A DNA stretch of 64,000 nt, from the NCBI GenBank assembly GCA_020746105.1, contig CM036619.1, positions 58,763,135-58,827,134 on the forward strand, in the 5' to 3' direction. The translations under genes were made by a program, and so were the position numbers. The DNA comes from Trogon surrucura (lineage: Eukaryota; Chordata; Aves; Trogoniformes; Trogonidae). Positions 46,280 through 58,090 of the stretch are shown in pieces. A model generated the notes under the pieces. That model was given only the letters and a program-made list of their open reading frames with translations, did no database searches and was not told where the DNA came from. Numbering within the stretch: the stretch's first letter is position 1; each line of letters starts with the position of its first letter.

Positions 46280-48090
46280 CATAGAATCACAGAATGTCTT
46301 AGGCTGGAAGGATCTTAGAGATCATCTAATCCAACCTCCTTGCCATGGGCAGTGACACCTCTCAACTAGGCCAGGTTGCTCAAGGCCTCCTCCAACCTGG
46401 CCTTGAATGTCTCCAGGGAGGGTAATCTACAGCCTCTCTGTGCAATCTATTCCACAGTCTTGCCATCCTCATACTGAAGATTTTTTTCCTAAGATCCAAT
46501 CTAAACCTATTCTCCTTCAATTTAAATCCATTTCCCCTTGTCCTATCACTGGACACTCTTGTAAAAAGTCCTTCTCCAGCCTTCCTGTAGGTTCCTTTCA
46601 GGTATTGGAAGGCAGTTATAAGGTTCCTCCGGAGCCTTCTCTTCTCCAGGCTGAACATTCCAGCTCCCTCAGTCTGTCCTTGTAGCAGAGGTGCTCCACC
46701 TCCTGGGTCGTCTTTGTGGCCCTCCTCTGAACTCATTCCAACAGATCCATATCTCTCTTATGATGGAGACACCAGAACTGGACCCAGGATTTGAGGTGGG
46801 GTCTTACAAGAGCAGAGTAGAGAGGGATAATCATCTCTTTTGATCTGCTGGTCACACTCCTCTTCATGCATCCCAGGACACGGTTGGCCTCTGGGCTGCC
46901 CATTCCTCAAGCCTGTCAAGGTCCCTCTGGATGACAACCCTTCCCTCAAGCGAGTTCACGACACCACACAGCTTGGTGTTGTCAGCAAACTTGCTGAGCA
47001 CTAGTTGCCATTGTCCATGTCACTGACAAAGATGTTGAACAGAGCTGGACCCAGAACAGACCCCTGAGGAACATCGCTTGTCACTGGTCTCCACTTGGAC
47101 ATCAAGCCATTGACCACAACTCTTTGAGTGCGACCTTCTATCCAGTTCCTTATCCACTGAGTGGTCCATCCATCAAGTCCACGTCTCTCCATCTCAGAGA
47201 CAAGGATGTCATGTGGAACAGTGTCAAATGCCGTGCAGCTTCGGCTTCTCTAGGTGTTCCTGGACCTGATCTGCTCCTACTGTGAGTGGTTCTTCACTCT
47301 CCCACACCCAGTCAATACCCTCTGTGACTTGGGTGGTGTGGTTCAAGTGGTTACCGTTGAAGACTGAAGCAAAAATTCATTGAGTACTTCAGCCTTCTCC
47401 GTATCCTCTGTAACCAAGTCACCTGTATTGCTCCGGAGAGGCCCGACATTCTCTCTTGTTTTTCTTTTTTCCTTTCACATATCTGTAGAATCCTTTTCTG
47501 TTATTTTTAATGTCCCTGGCCAAATTTGATTCCATCACAGCTTTAGCTTTTCTAAGCTAGTCTCTGATTTCACGAGTAATTTCCTTGTAATCATCCCAGG
47601 TTACCAGTCCTTGCTTCCACTTTTTGTGGATTCCACTTTCGTGTTTGATTTTGGCCAGGAGTTCCTTGTTCATCCATATAGGTATCCTGGTGTTTTTGCC
47701 AGATTTTTTTCCTTTTAGGGATGCAGTGCCTTTGAGCTTGGAGGAGACGACACTTCAAAGTCAACCAGCTTTCCTGAGCTCCCAATCCCCAGGGCTTTGT
47801 CCCATGGCATGCTACCAAGGAGATTCCTGAAAAGTCAGTTCTTCTAAAGTCAAGGGTTTTGAGCTTGCTGAGCATCCCCTTTTTTACTGCCCTTAGGATC
47901 TTAAACTCCACCATCTCGTGGTCAGTGCAGCCAAGGCTCCTCATGAACTTAACATTGCCCACCAGCACTTCCCTGTTGTGAGAACAAGGTCTAGCATGGC
48001 ATCTCTCCTCATTGGTTCCTCTATCACTTGAAGGAGGAAGTTATCATCAATGCACTCCAGGAATCTTCTGGATTGCTCATGCCCCTCCCT
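46280..48090 (-). mobile_element. CR1 LINE, minus strand, internally deleted
   Basis: The minus-strand 3' end carries the octamer tail (plus-strand ATAGAATCACAGAATG at 46281-46296), then the 3' UTR, the ORF2 C-terminus, the RT palm and, from about 47240, the endonuclease-RT linker. Two joins lie where sequence is missing: near 46899, where about 200 bp between the VLGCM region and the DRLE region are gone, and near 47234, where the RT passes directly into the linker. Plus-strand landmarks in the linker are CCATCTCGTGGTCAGTGCAG near 47911 and GAGGAAGTTATCATCAATGC near 48035. The 5' truncation is near 48090. The subgroup is the same as the copies at 13.9 and 32.5 kb. Confidence 0.93.
46380..47968 (-). 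pseudogene. CR1 ORF2 remnants (minus strand)
   Basis: The pieces in coding order are 47968-47591, linker with GCTDHEMVEFKIL (the SDHEMIEF equivalent) and TLDFRRTDF; 47192-47001, RT palm with [17 protein letters not shown] and [16 protein letters not shown]; a short stretch encoding LSKFADNTKLCG near 46969-47004, in another frame; and 46736-46380, C-terminus with [11 protein letters not shown] and [10 protein letters not shown]. As in the 32.8 kb copy, the catalytic pair is Asp-Asn. Deletions and stops make it inactive. Confidence 0.9.
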
Positions 48091-51000
48091 TTTTTCATTC
48101 TGTCTGCCCAATTTTGTATCTCTGTTTTTTTTTTCCTTTGCTTCTGCCTTTTTAAAATTCCCTGTCCATTACTGTTTTAACAGCCCCATGATCTTAATCT
48201 GATGCTTTTCACTAAAGTTTGTATTTAGGGAACCTGACTACTCCTTCCTGCATTTGTGTTGCTCCTCGAAGCTGTAGAGATTCCTCTGCCAGAGAAGCTC
48301 TGATCCGTTCTCCTTGTCCTCAGGCAGAAAACTCTGAAGGGTTCTGAAGAAAAAATTTGTTAGGTTAAACCCTGAGGGCTGTAGGATGGAACCAATTTGA
48401 GATAAACAAAACCTTGTAAAAGTGTAACTGCTACACTGCTAGAGTTTGTAGTAACTTTCCAGATAATACTTTGCAGGACAACTTGCATCTCTGCAAGGAT
48501 TCCATTGCTAGGCTGTCCGAGTCTGCTGCCTAAACATGGAGATGCTGGCACTGCTCTCTCTTTAATTTTTTTAATGTGAGTGAAACATATTTTGCTTGTG
48601 ATTCATCCTGAGAAATAGCCAAGTTGTTTAAGCCAAAAACCTGCTTTAATCTACTTTCAAGATCAATTAAAAATGTGTTCTCGGGCAAACACATGGCATG
48701 GAAAACGTCTGCCTTGAGGAACTAAAATTTAGCAGAGTTATAAGCAATGTAAAAGAGGATTAGAAAATGGTGAATTTGAGGATAACTGTAAAGTAATTCC
48801 TGTCTATGGTGATATAGAACTCTGTCCGTGAGACAAAGTTAGTACTGGTACAAAAGGCCTGATTGAACTTCTTGTCACCTGTAGTGAATTCATCTCTCTC
48901 TCTTATATATTTGCAAGTCCAGTTAGATGTGGGAACTCACCTTAAACTGACTGTCCTCTGCCCGCGTAAATTCCATATAAAGCCTGAGGAAAAAAAAAAA
49001 GTGCAATGAGAACTTCAAATGCCAAGGTTTTAACTCACAGGTTCTTAATTTCATCCAGTTTATGTGTACAAGTTAAGAATAATACAGAAAATACTTGGTC
49101 AAAGTGCACTTCACCATATGGTGATGTCTGTTAGCCAGTCATTGCCACTGATCAAAGCATAACATCTCTGAGATTTTGCCTGTAACGTATGCTGAGGGTA
49201 ACTAACCTGTCCATGTGACACATATATGAAGACTGACCACAACAGTTTGTATTTTTTTTCTTTAATTTGAGTCAAAATTTGAATACCTCGACAATTCATA
49301 GATATGAAAAGAAGAACTATGGGAAAGGAATAGAAATATTTTGGATATTATTTCAGAGGAAAAAACCCTTTTGCTTAGCTGCCATCACCAGCAGCTTGAA
49401 CTGTGTCATTTTCCTCTTATAATTGTTCTCCTCAAGCAGTTTGCGTGAGGTTTCCTTTTTTCAGTAAGTCCAAGTAGAAATTTCTGTGGAAGTTGGCAAC
49501 AGGTTGAATGCCCATTGCTATTTTCAGTGACAGGAAGAACAGTGTCTTGTCAAGCCGTAGACAGCAAAAGCTACTACTGTAAACTACTCCTACTGCCACA
49601 GCAGCTTCAGAGTTCAGGAGAAATAATGGACTCATTTAACACATACTATTATCATCATCGTATCTACATGCATTGTATAGATTGTTCAGTGAAAAGCTGT
49701 GGAGAAAGTGTACAGCCTCTATGATTTTTCACAGGTGATGTTATTTCCACGTATTGCCCTAATAAACCAGTCTCAGTTTCCTGTGTACAAAATACATTTC
49801 TCCAGGTGGTGTTTTATCCAGAGGATGAAATCTTTAGTCATCTGTTCGTTGGTGTAGGTCTATGTCAGTAACATAAACCTTATCAGAGCAGAGCTTGAAT
49901 ACAGTTAGTATAAAATAATCTGTCCCCTGGTACAGTTTTGACTGTATGCCAATTAGCACCTTCCCTGGCATTGTATAAATTGCTCTGGAGATAACCAAGA
50001 TAAGGGATCTGAAATTGGCAGCTTCAGAAGCAAGAATTCTCCTTGTATACCATAAAACAGAAGTTGGTTCAAACCTCAAGAAATGCAAAAACTAAACACA
50101 GCTGTATTGCTTTAGGCTAAGAGTGCAGCCCCATGCCATGTCTCAGTCAGTCACTGACAGAGGAAATATAGGAAAGTGTGGAGCAATGGAGAAAGCAATG
50201 TGTGACTGAGGGACTGTCTGAGCCAGAACTGGATATTCAAATATGACAATCCTTCCAGCACATGTCTACAGACACGTGTGTGATTCTCTAGCAAGGTCAC
50301 CTCTTGGTTGTGAGTAGAATGTCATACAAAAGAAAAACCACAAAATCTTCTACAACTTCTTCGAAAAGAAAACAAAAATCCAGCCACCAAAGAACTTATG
50401 AGTGAATTGCTTTCCTGTCATTAGTGTACCTCAATGCACTTTATATAATCAGAGGAAACCACCAGAGTCCCCTAGACCCCTGTGTAAGGCTTAAACTTTG
50501 GTTATTCTTCTACTGTTTGTATAACTCCCTTTGCTACATGTAGAAACTGGACATCCACTGCCAAGCTACCTGCATTTTTATTGCTCACTAAATAGCCTAG
50601 TTTATGCACAAACTTCATTCAACATTAAGCAGGTTTGGAGGTATAGCATTTTCTTTTAACAATCCTAACACAAACTGTAGATAGGTCTTCTTTTTTTTTC
50701 TGCTGGATTCAATCCATTTTCTATTGCTTAGGCTATGTGATCTGTAGAGCAAATGAGAGGTGACTTCTTATCTACAAAAAAAAGCTGTCTGATAAATCAC
50801 AAAGATGAATAATTTATATCACAGGAGCAGAGAAAACAGCATTTCACACACTGTTTTTCATGCAAAATGTCACATGAATTCCAAATGGACCAAACAATTT
50901 GTGTGAGTTTGAGACTAAATTCATTGCCAGAAGTGGAAAGAGAAGCGAGGAGAAAACTCAGTTTTGTTGTGACTGTATTTCAAAAGGAAAGGGATTATGA

Positions 51001-51289
51001 TCCAGCTATTCATTTTACTTTATTGACTGAAATAGAGAAACAAATTTAAACCAAAAAAATCAATGCAAAGAAATAATTATAATACACACTTAAAAAGCAT
51101 CAGTAATATAAATGAGGCAGGATTTGTGGTGTTTATTTTTTCCACACTCAATTTCAGTCTGGTTAGAGGAAAACTGTGAGGTTGTTGTTGTCTTGTTTCA
51201 TAATTAGACATTAAAAAGTACTGCAAATGTAGAAACGTAATTATTATTGTTGTTACTGCAGCCTCGTTTTGCCAATTTATCTACATATA
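48091..51289. other. Unassigned DNA
   Basis: About 3.2 kb with no recognised element beyond short homopolymer runs (T run near 48126, A run near 48989). No supported gene. Confidence 0.5.
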
Positions 51290-51450
51290 ACCTCAGAGAA
51301 CACATCTTGAATGTTCTTAGTAGAGGGCTGAACAAGTTTAGTATGCAATGGACAGACACCCTCTTTCAGTTTAAAACCGTTGTCCCTTTTCTTTTAACTA
51401 TAGGCCTTGGTAAAGTACATTTCCATGATTTCCTCATAAGCCCACTTTAC
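51290..51450 (-). mobile_element. Eroded CR1 fragment, minus strand (probable)
   Basis: The plus-strand block TTTCAGTTTAAAACCGTTGT (51364-51383), followed by CCCTTTTC and then GGCCTTGGTAAAGT, matches the order of the antisense CR1 C-terminal/3' UTR region (compare 46519-46570: TTTAAATCCATTTCCCCTTG, then TTGTAAAAAGTCC). Edges are unclear and divergence is high. Confidence 0.5.
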
Positions 51451-54289
51451 ATATAGAAAGGACACAGTAGTTTTTTACTGCAATAGCTCCTCCTTTCGAA
51501 TTCATATAAGATCACTTAAATCCAAAATATGTGCCTGATCTTGAAGATCTTTCACATCTGAAATCCAGTAAGAACTTGGAAAATAAAATCAGTCATTTGC
51601 TTTCATAGCTTTCTGCAGACAAAATTTTTGTTAGTGGTATGATACAGTATTCCTTTGCAAAGTGAGAATTCTGCTGGATGTTTGATCAATCTCTGCTGTC
51701 AACTTGTAAATGATGGGAATGTGTTGCTTGGAAAACCTCGTGGATTTAGGAAAAATAGCCTGTGGAAATTCTGTTCTCCTCAAATACTCAAGTTCTTCTT
51801 GGGTAGACTTAAATATCTTGACATACAACTGTGACTCTTACACAGGTATAAGATACAGAAAATACAAAATCATATAACATTAAATTAAAAAAAAGTTATA
51901 AAGATCAGCTTGAAATTGTTAGTTTGTCACGAAATTAAAAAAACTTGTTCGAGTTAAATTTAGCAGTTTCTGAAATTAAAAATACGTAGAAAAAGCACAA
52001 ATATGAACTGTTTTTCTACTCTTCATCAGTAGAGCGCGCTGTTTGACAGCAACAGCTCTCAATACCCTGTCAAGCCAAAAATGCACCGAAACACTGCAGC
52101 ACAGCACCGTGGATAATGACAGCCAACGTCAAAATTAAAGAAAACGCAAGATTAGACTTCGCACCATTTAAAAAAAAAAATAGAAGTGCATTTTTTCACA
52201 AGATAATATTATAGACTTAAAGTTAGTAGTTACGAATTCAGACACCTAAACGTTATCTGTTCATGTATACTTCCACCAAGGGAAGAGGCAAACACTGTTC
52301 ACAAAGAGGTGCTTAGAACAAATCCGCCATATGCAATGAAGCTGTATGCTCATCCATATCAAGATGTTATCTGAAGATTAATAAGATCAAGTGAAATTAA
52401 TTAAATTACAGTGGCAAAGGGAATTAAATGAAACTGTGAAGTTCATGGTGCACAGTAGTCATTACTGGCCATATCTTGTGCGGGCTGGTGTTCCATGCCA
52501 CTTAATTGATTCTCTGGGAGTTGAGGAAAAATTTGCTACCATTTATCCTGCAGTTTTCATATGAAGAATGGAAAGAATATTTGGGCTAGTCAAGTCAATG
52601 AAATGCCAATTTTCATGGATATGAATAATCAAACCCACTGTCATGGTTTGCCAGCTGTTATCTTCAAGTAACAATTTGGTCTTGACATCTTCTAAACCTT
52701 TCCTGTTGTACGCACCTTTTATTCAAGTGTAAATGCATCTCAGATTTACACTAAACTGTAGTTTAAGCCAAAAAAACCCTACCAAACACTGGAGAATAAC
52801 TTTTCCCCCTTCTAAGTGCCTCACTAATAACGTTTGTGTATTCATACAGGATATACGGGTGCACAACAGTGTTTTCTCTGTATAAGGAGGTTTCTTATTT
52901 TTAAAAGCAGAACTGACATCACAAATCAGACTGAGGATTTGAATGCCTCTTATAACTGCTGTCGATGAACAACCAGAATAATACAATGTGGAATTAATAT
53001 TTGAGTAAGCGATAGCCAATCCCCAGAGTCTGGGTTGACTTAGATCCTCCCTAAGGGTACACTACAAATACCACATGCAAAAATCTACCTTATCGGAAAT
53101 AGTTTCTCAATAGTTAAATATAATTAAGTACAAAATCAACATTTTCAACCTTTCCTTTCCTCTCTCTTCTGTGTACTTAAGCATTTTATGCAATATGATT
53201 AGACAGATGTGCAAACAATAGTATCCGAAAATGTGAGGAAAAGGATTAATTACTTGCTCCAACTCTTGTTTAAATCAAGGAATAAGCTTGAAGCATCTGG
53301 AGTGTTGTAGGATCCAGTTCCCCCAAATAATCAGGAATGTTAGAGAAAAACACCCTATAAATCAAAAGGCATTTAGAGAGAATTTTTTCCTCATGGTGAC
53401 TTGTTTCCCAGCTGCTTACTGCAAAGTGCCTTCTTTGAGCTATGTTTTATTAGACACTGTCAGATAAAGTAGGGCAGTACAATCTATTAGCATATTGGTC
53501 CAACCAGTATGGCACTGACTACATTCTGATGTTAATTTTAAACACTTTGAGACTAGCTCTCAGTCCCAAGTATGTCTTGCCAGGAGAGGAATGATCCATC
53601 TGCTCGGCACACATCCCTGCCTGACATCTGCCTGACAGGGCTTGCGGCACAGGACAGAACCTCACTCACCACATTCATGGTGTTGGCATTTGAATAGCAT
53701 ACTTGGTGCTTCTGTTTTTCAGCTAGGAGGGGATAGCACATAAAGGGTCTGTTTGTATGTGCTGAGCACCCAGATCTGCATTTACGACTGCTCAGGTCAT
53801 CAGTGGTGGAATGAAGATCCCAGCAGAGCTTGACCCTGAATTCCATTCAAAGGTCTCTGGCGGCATTCGGGCAAAAGCTGTGAGTGAGGCAGTTAGAGCG
53901 TGTAGATTAATCTATGCAAAATCGTGCTGCAGACAATGGAACTATCATCATGAAATCCTCCACAGACATTTCAAAGAGATTTTTTCCATGCTTTTTGCAC
54001 AATACACCACTTGTTTAATTCACATAAGAGAACTTCTTGTACGCACATTTGAAAAACCTTTTACAATTTCCTGAGCCATAGAGACAATTTAAAAGGCTGT
54101 CTTTTATCATCAATAGATGGTATTTTTACAGCATCTGAGAGGAAATGACCCCACCAGAGGGGTATGATCTCATCACCTGTGTAACACAATGTGTTTCTGT
54201 GGTTATCTGAGAGCAAATTTCAAAGCTGATTCCCTGAAAAGGCAATTGCTATCTTCAAAAAACCCAGTAAACATTTTCACTTAAATCTA
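51451..54289. other. Unassigned DNA
   Basis: About 2.8 kb with no recognised gene or transposon. Minus-strand frames of 97-98 codons at 52723-53019 and 53553-53846 have no domain. Confidence 0.5.
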
Positions 54290-54757
54290 GAGGTTTCATC
54301 CCACTCAGCCCACAAACATAAGGAGCAGATACCATCTCAAGGACCTGTTCTAACCGCATCCCACAGGCTTCGACAACTGCTGCCCTGCTTGTCTTCCACT
54401 GACCAGTACAAGGCGCCTGCCACCAAGGTGAAAGATTGCTACCTTTCAGTCACCATTTTGCACAGTTCATAGTGCAGAGGCATAAATCAGTTGCACAAGG
54501 TTCAGCGACAGAGTATCATCAGCCTGGGTTTTATAATTTTCCATGCAGTTGAGGTAGGCTGCCTCCCTGACCTTGTGTTTCTCCCTCCTCTCCCTGCAGA
54601 GCACGCGGTTCTTCACTGTCCCTGCCCACAGTCTTGCCGCTGTTGGTGCCAGAGCCTCCCCAACTGCTGCTTCTGCCATCTGGAACAGGCTTCCCATATC
54701 TTACTGCTTCACTGCCCCTATCCCTCTGTTCAAATCTCTATCCTGTCTTCCTCATCT
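54290..54757. other. GC-richer block, possible LINE-tail remnant
   Basis: This block is visibly richer in C and G than its surroundings. A plus-strand frame at 54573-54764 (no ATG; opens with TTG) includes GARASPTAASAIWNRLP followed by PLFKSL. This resembles the C-terminal tail of many LINE reverse transcriptases (A-LWN-LP...FK pattern), so an old non-CR1 or L2-like element is possible. The opposite strand has a 76-codon ATG frame (54697-54467) ending in NLVQLIYASAL, not recognised. A pyrimidine tract ending in CTGCAG at 54599 looks like a 3' splice site. None of these readings is secure. Confidence 0.3.
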
Positions 54758-54802
54758 ATCATAGAATCATAGAATCATAGAATGTTAGGGATTGGAAGGG
54801 AA
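54758..54802 (-). mobile_element. CR1 3' tail fragment, minus strand
   Basis: Plus-strand ATAGAATCATAGAATCATAG at 54760-54779, then AATGTTAGGGATTGGAAGGG: two to three octamer units plus about 20 bp of CR1 3' UTR, then unrelated sequence. This is an extremely 5'-truncated CR1 insertion. Confidence 0.8.
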
Positions 54803-55041
54803 TCTATTAATTACTACATCATTTTTCTCTTCCCCTCTGCTCTTACTCGTTTATTTTTTAACTCTCTAATGTCCCTTGGGCTGCAGCTTGCATAAAATGT
54901 GCTAAAATGAGAAATAGCTTATTCAATAGTGCTCGATATTGGTTCTGATAATTTTAGACTCTGATAAAAGGAAAATAAATGGGAAATAAATCGAGGTTAG
55001 GCTGTAAATAGAAAAACAATAAGAACAAATTCTATGACCAC

Positions 55042-55056
55042 AATAATAATAATAAT
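55042..55056. repeat. (AAT)5 microsatellite
   Basis: Five perfect AAT units. Confidence 0.75.
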
Positions 55057-55501
55057 TTTCAAGGGATTTCACATATTTGAGAGACAGCTCAACATAGTAC
55101 AGCCAGAAGCAGGAAACTCCAACCTTTCTGAACGTCTGTGGTGTGTGAATTCTAACTCACTCTCTGTTCCGTCTGGATCGGGTAATTTTTGCTGGTGCAT
55201 AGCTCTCCCTTATCCCAGGCCAACGCCTGGAGCAGCAGGCTTCAGAGCAGCTATCTGACATTTTGTACCTTGGCTGCTCTTCCTTGACAGGATTCAGGAT
55301 TCCTGAACCTGACCTGCATGACAGAGAACCAAAGCTCCCAAATGCATAGTCCCTTGCACTTCAAATAGCATGTTGTAAAGTGATGCAGAGAGCACGCTGG
55401 TGGAGCTCTGCTCCTGCATTACAATGCAGAAGACAATATTCTAAGGAAGTAGATTTTTATTATACAGAAGCCTCTCTGCAACCAATATAAAAATATGATA
55501 G

Positions 55502-55519
55502 TTTTTTTTTTTTTTTTTT
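55502..55519. repeat. T homopolymer, 18 bases
   Basis: Uninterrupted T run, the longest homopolymer noticed in the window. No associated retroposon was recognised. Confidence 0.85.
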
Positions 55520-58040
55520 CTCATAAAGCCCGTGTCTGAATGTGTTAAAGCCATGTATTGATTATGTGGCTCATTTTATGGTTCATTTCATCAAAAGCAC
55601 CTGACAAAATGTGTTCCTATAATTATGTAGGTAGCTGTGGAATTTACTGCCTGAGGGCCCTGAATATCAACCACCACAGAATTTTCCACAAGGAAAGGCT
55701 TTAAAACAGTTTACAAAACTATATATGGCAGAGAATACAAGCATTTTTACTACTTTTACAACATCTAGATTGGGGGTGCCTTGAAACATACATGTGCCTC
55801 ACATGTTTCTCTCTGTATAGTGGGACAGGAGTACTTTGCAATACCTGTTGTAGTCCCTGCGTGTCTCTGGTTGCCTGGATGAGGTGACCTGCCTCAGCCA
55901 TCCTCTGGCCCACGGAACTGTATGTTCACACAAATCTATGGAAGAAAATCTGGTGCATACAGTGGTCCTACGCAACCGGGAAGCGTATCTCCCGGATCCC
56001 ACTCTGTAATGTAATTTTTATCTGCATTTTTTTTTCACAATGAGAAAATTCAGTTTTACAGAAATTGTTTCTAATTTCATATTCACCACAAATACATGAC
56101 ATATTTTATTAGCGTAAGTATTATAAAAGTTCTGACATCCCTAGTGTTCCAGTCTGGGTTCCTTTACAGCAAACAATTTTTTGTGTGTGGTTTTTTGACG
56201 AGTAAAGTATTTGAACAAAGTTCTGATACTTAAAGAGCAGATGCCAACTTATATCTACATTGTCTTCTGACCAAATTTACATGCTATTTAGGCCACTATC
56301 ATAATTACAAACATAAATCCAGTATTGGCTCCTAAGCATTTGCTCCTAAAATTACTACACATCTTTGGTAATTCGCACTAATCTTTAAAAATGCATGCAC
56401 ATATGGATAAAAAAACTTCACAGAGGAGTTAAGTTTCTTTTCATAAATGTCACCATGTATACCCTAAAACAGATGTTAAACTCTAACATTGGAACAAGTT
56501 ATACTTAAAATGTCCCATAAATCAGCTAGTCATATATAAGTGAAAAAATCCACTAATGTGGAAAATAAAAATTGAAAATTAAACTTTCATTCACACAAAT
56601 GAAAAGTGGCAATATTTTTTTTTTTCAGTCAACACTGTACCATTTTGAGTTAGTTTATTAGGTAATATACTAGAGAATGAAGAAAAATGGAATCAGTTTG
56701 CAGCAGAACATTGCTGACCATGCTAATGATGATGTAACAACAAGTTACTATAGTGTAAGAAAGTAATCTGTAACGCAGACACTTTGTTAGTCTCAGCAGG
56801 AGCCTGGATGAGTCACGGTGGCCCACTTAAGTATCCTGAGTCGGTACACAGGGCTCCAGCAGGGAAGAAGCAGTGAGGCTATTTCTGCAGTGCTTGGAGA
56901 CATCTGGGGGGAAGCCAAAAAAGAAAACTGCAGCCTGCTTAAACAAGACTTGCAGAGGACACAGAGAATGCAGAAAGTAAAGGGGGAAAAGAAAAGATCA
57001 TTATTCACAGGCAGTTCGGAATGGATAGGACGTAGTAACATCTAGCAGGTGATTTAGTGCTACATACTAACATAGGTCAGCCTGAATCTGATGGTGGCAC
57101 ATCAAATGTATCGTGCTTAACAGTCAATAAGAATGGAGCATATTTTTCTGTCTTTCACTGTAGTTTCTTAATGTTGTGTATGTGTTTATATAGTCAGCCT
57201 TGTTTCTTAGACCTTCATGCTCATCTGTCTCTTCCGTATGTTCAAGATACGAGACAACTGGCTGAGAATCCTTCAGCACTGCTGCATTCCCTGATTCACT
57301 GCAGCTCAGTGACATCTGCAAATCCTTGACACTAACACAAAGTAATACAAAGTAATAGATTGACAAAGAAATTAGCTGTCTAATACTGCCTGACTTAGTG
57401 GCAGTGCCTAGAAAATAGAAGGATTTTTTTGGAGAATCAAGCCTCAGCCCTGTTAAGTGTGTGTGCATTCTATCAAAAAAACATGCAGCACCTCTGCAGT
57501 TACCCTTTTGTTTCTGAACGTTCCTTGCTGAGGATTCAGCTGCACCACTCTCTGTGTACTTGCACTTGCTCTCAGACTACTTTTCAACTCATTGCATTTG
57601 CCTTGTTCAAATGGCCCCAGAATCAATGATTTTGCCTCTATCAGTAGCATAGGTTTGGAGTTTTCTAAACTTCAAGAGAGTAGTTAGCTTAACAAAAGAC
57701 ATAACCAGACCTACGTATGTGGTAATTAAAGGACAGGAGTATTTAGGAGACAATTTAATTTCAAGTTCTGTAAGGGGGTATGGCCCATGAAGTAGATAGG
57801 TATTTGTTAGAAAATGAACTAGGTCCATTTATTTTAAAAATTTAAAAATATCAGTGAATATCCATCAGATGGAAATATTTTCAGCCACCTCCATAGCCCA
57901 AACTAGACTGGAAGGAGGACAGCACAAAATTCTATAGTTCATTTACTTGATGCGTCCAATACCAACTTAACAGCACTTTCAAGTCACTAACTGTACAAAA
58001 CATTACCCAAGTAATTAAATCCCGGATTTTTAAATGAAAA

Positions 58041-58090
58041 GGGTGGGGTTTTTTTGTTTGTTTGGTGTTTGTGTGGGTTTTTATTTTTGA
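58041..58090. repeat. G/T-rich low-complexity tract
   Basis: Runs of T interrupted by GG, TTTG and GTGTGGG over about 50 bases. Confidence 0.6.

Noticed and set aside
52639..52687. 49-bp segment starting TGTCATGGTTTG and ending CTTGACA, like the tips of an ERVL-like LTR
   Set aside because: Similarity to the LTR families stops after 12 bases, and there is no target duplication. Probably coincidence.
57124..57468. 114-codon minus-strand frame
   Set aside because: No similarity to a known family by eye, and an overlapping plus-strand frame is equally open. No supporting signals.
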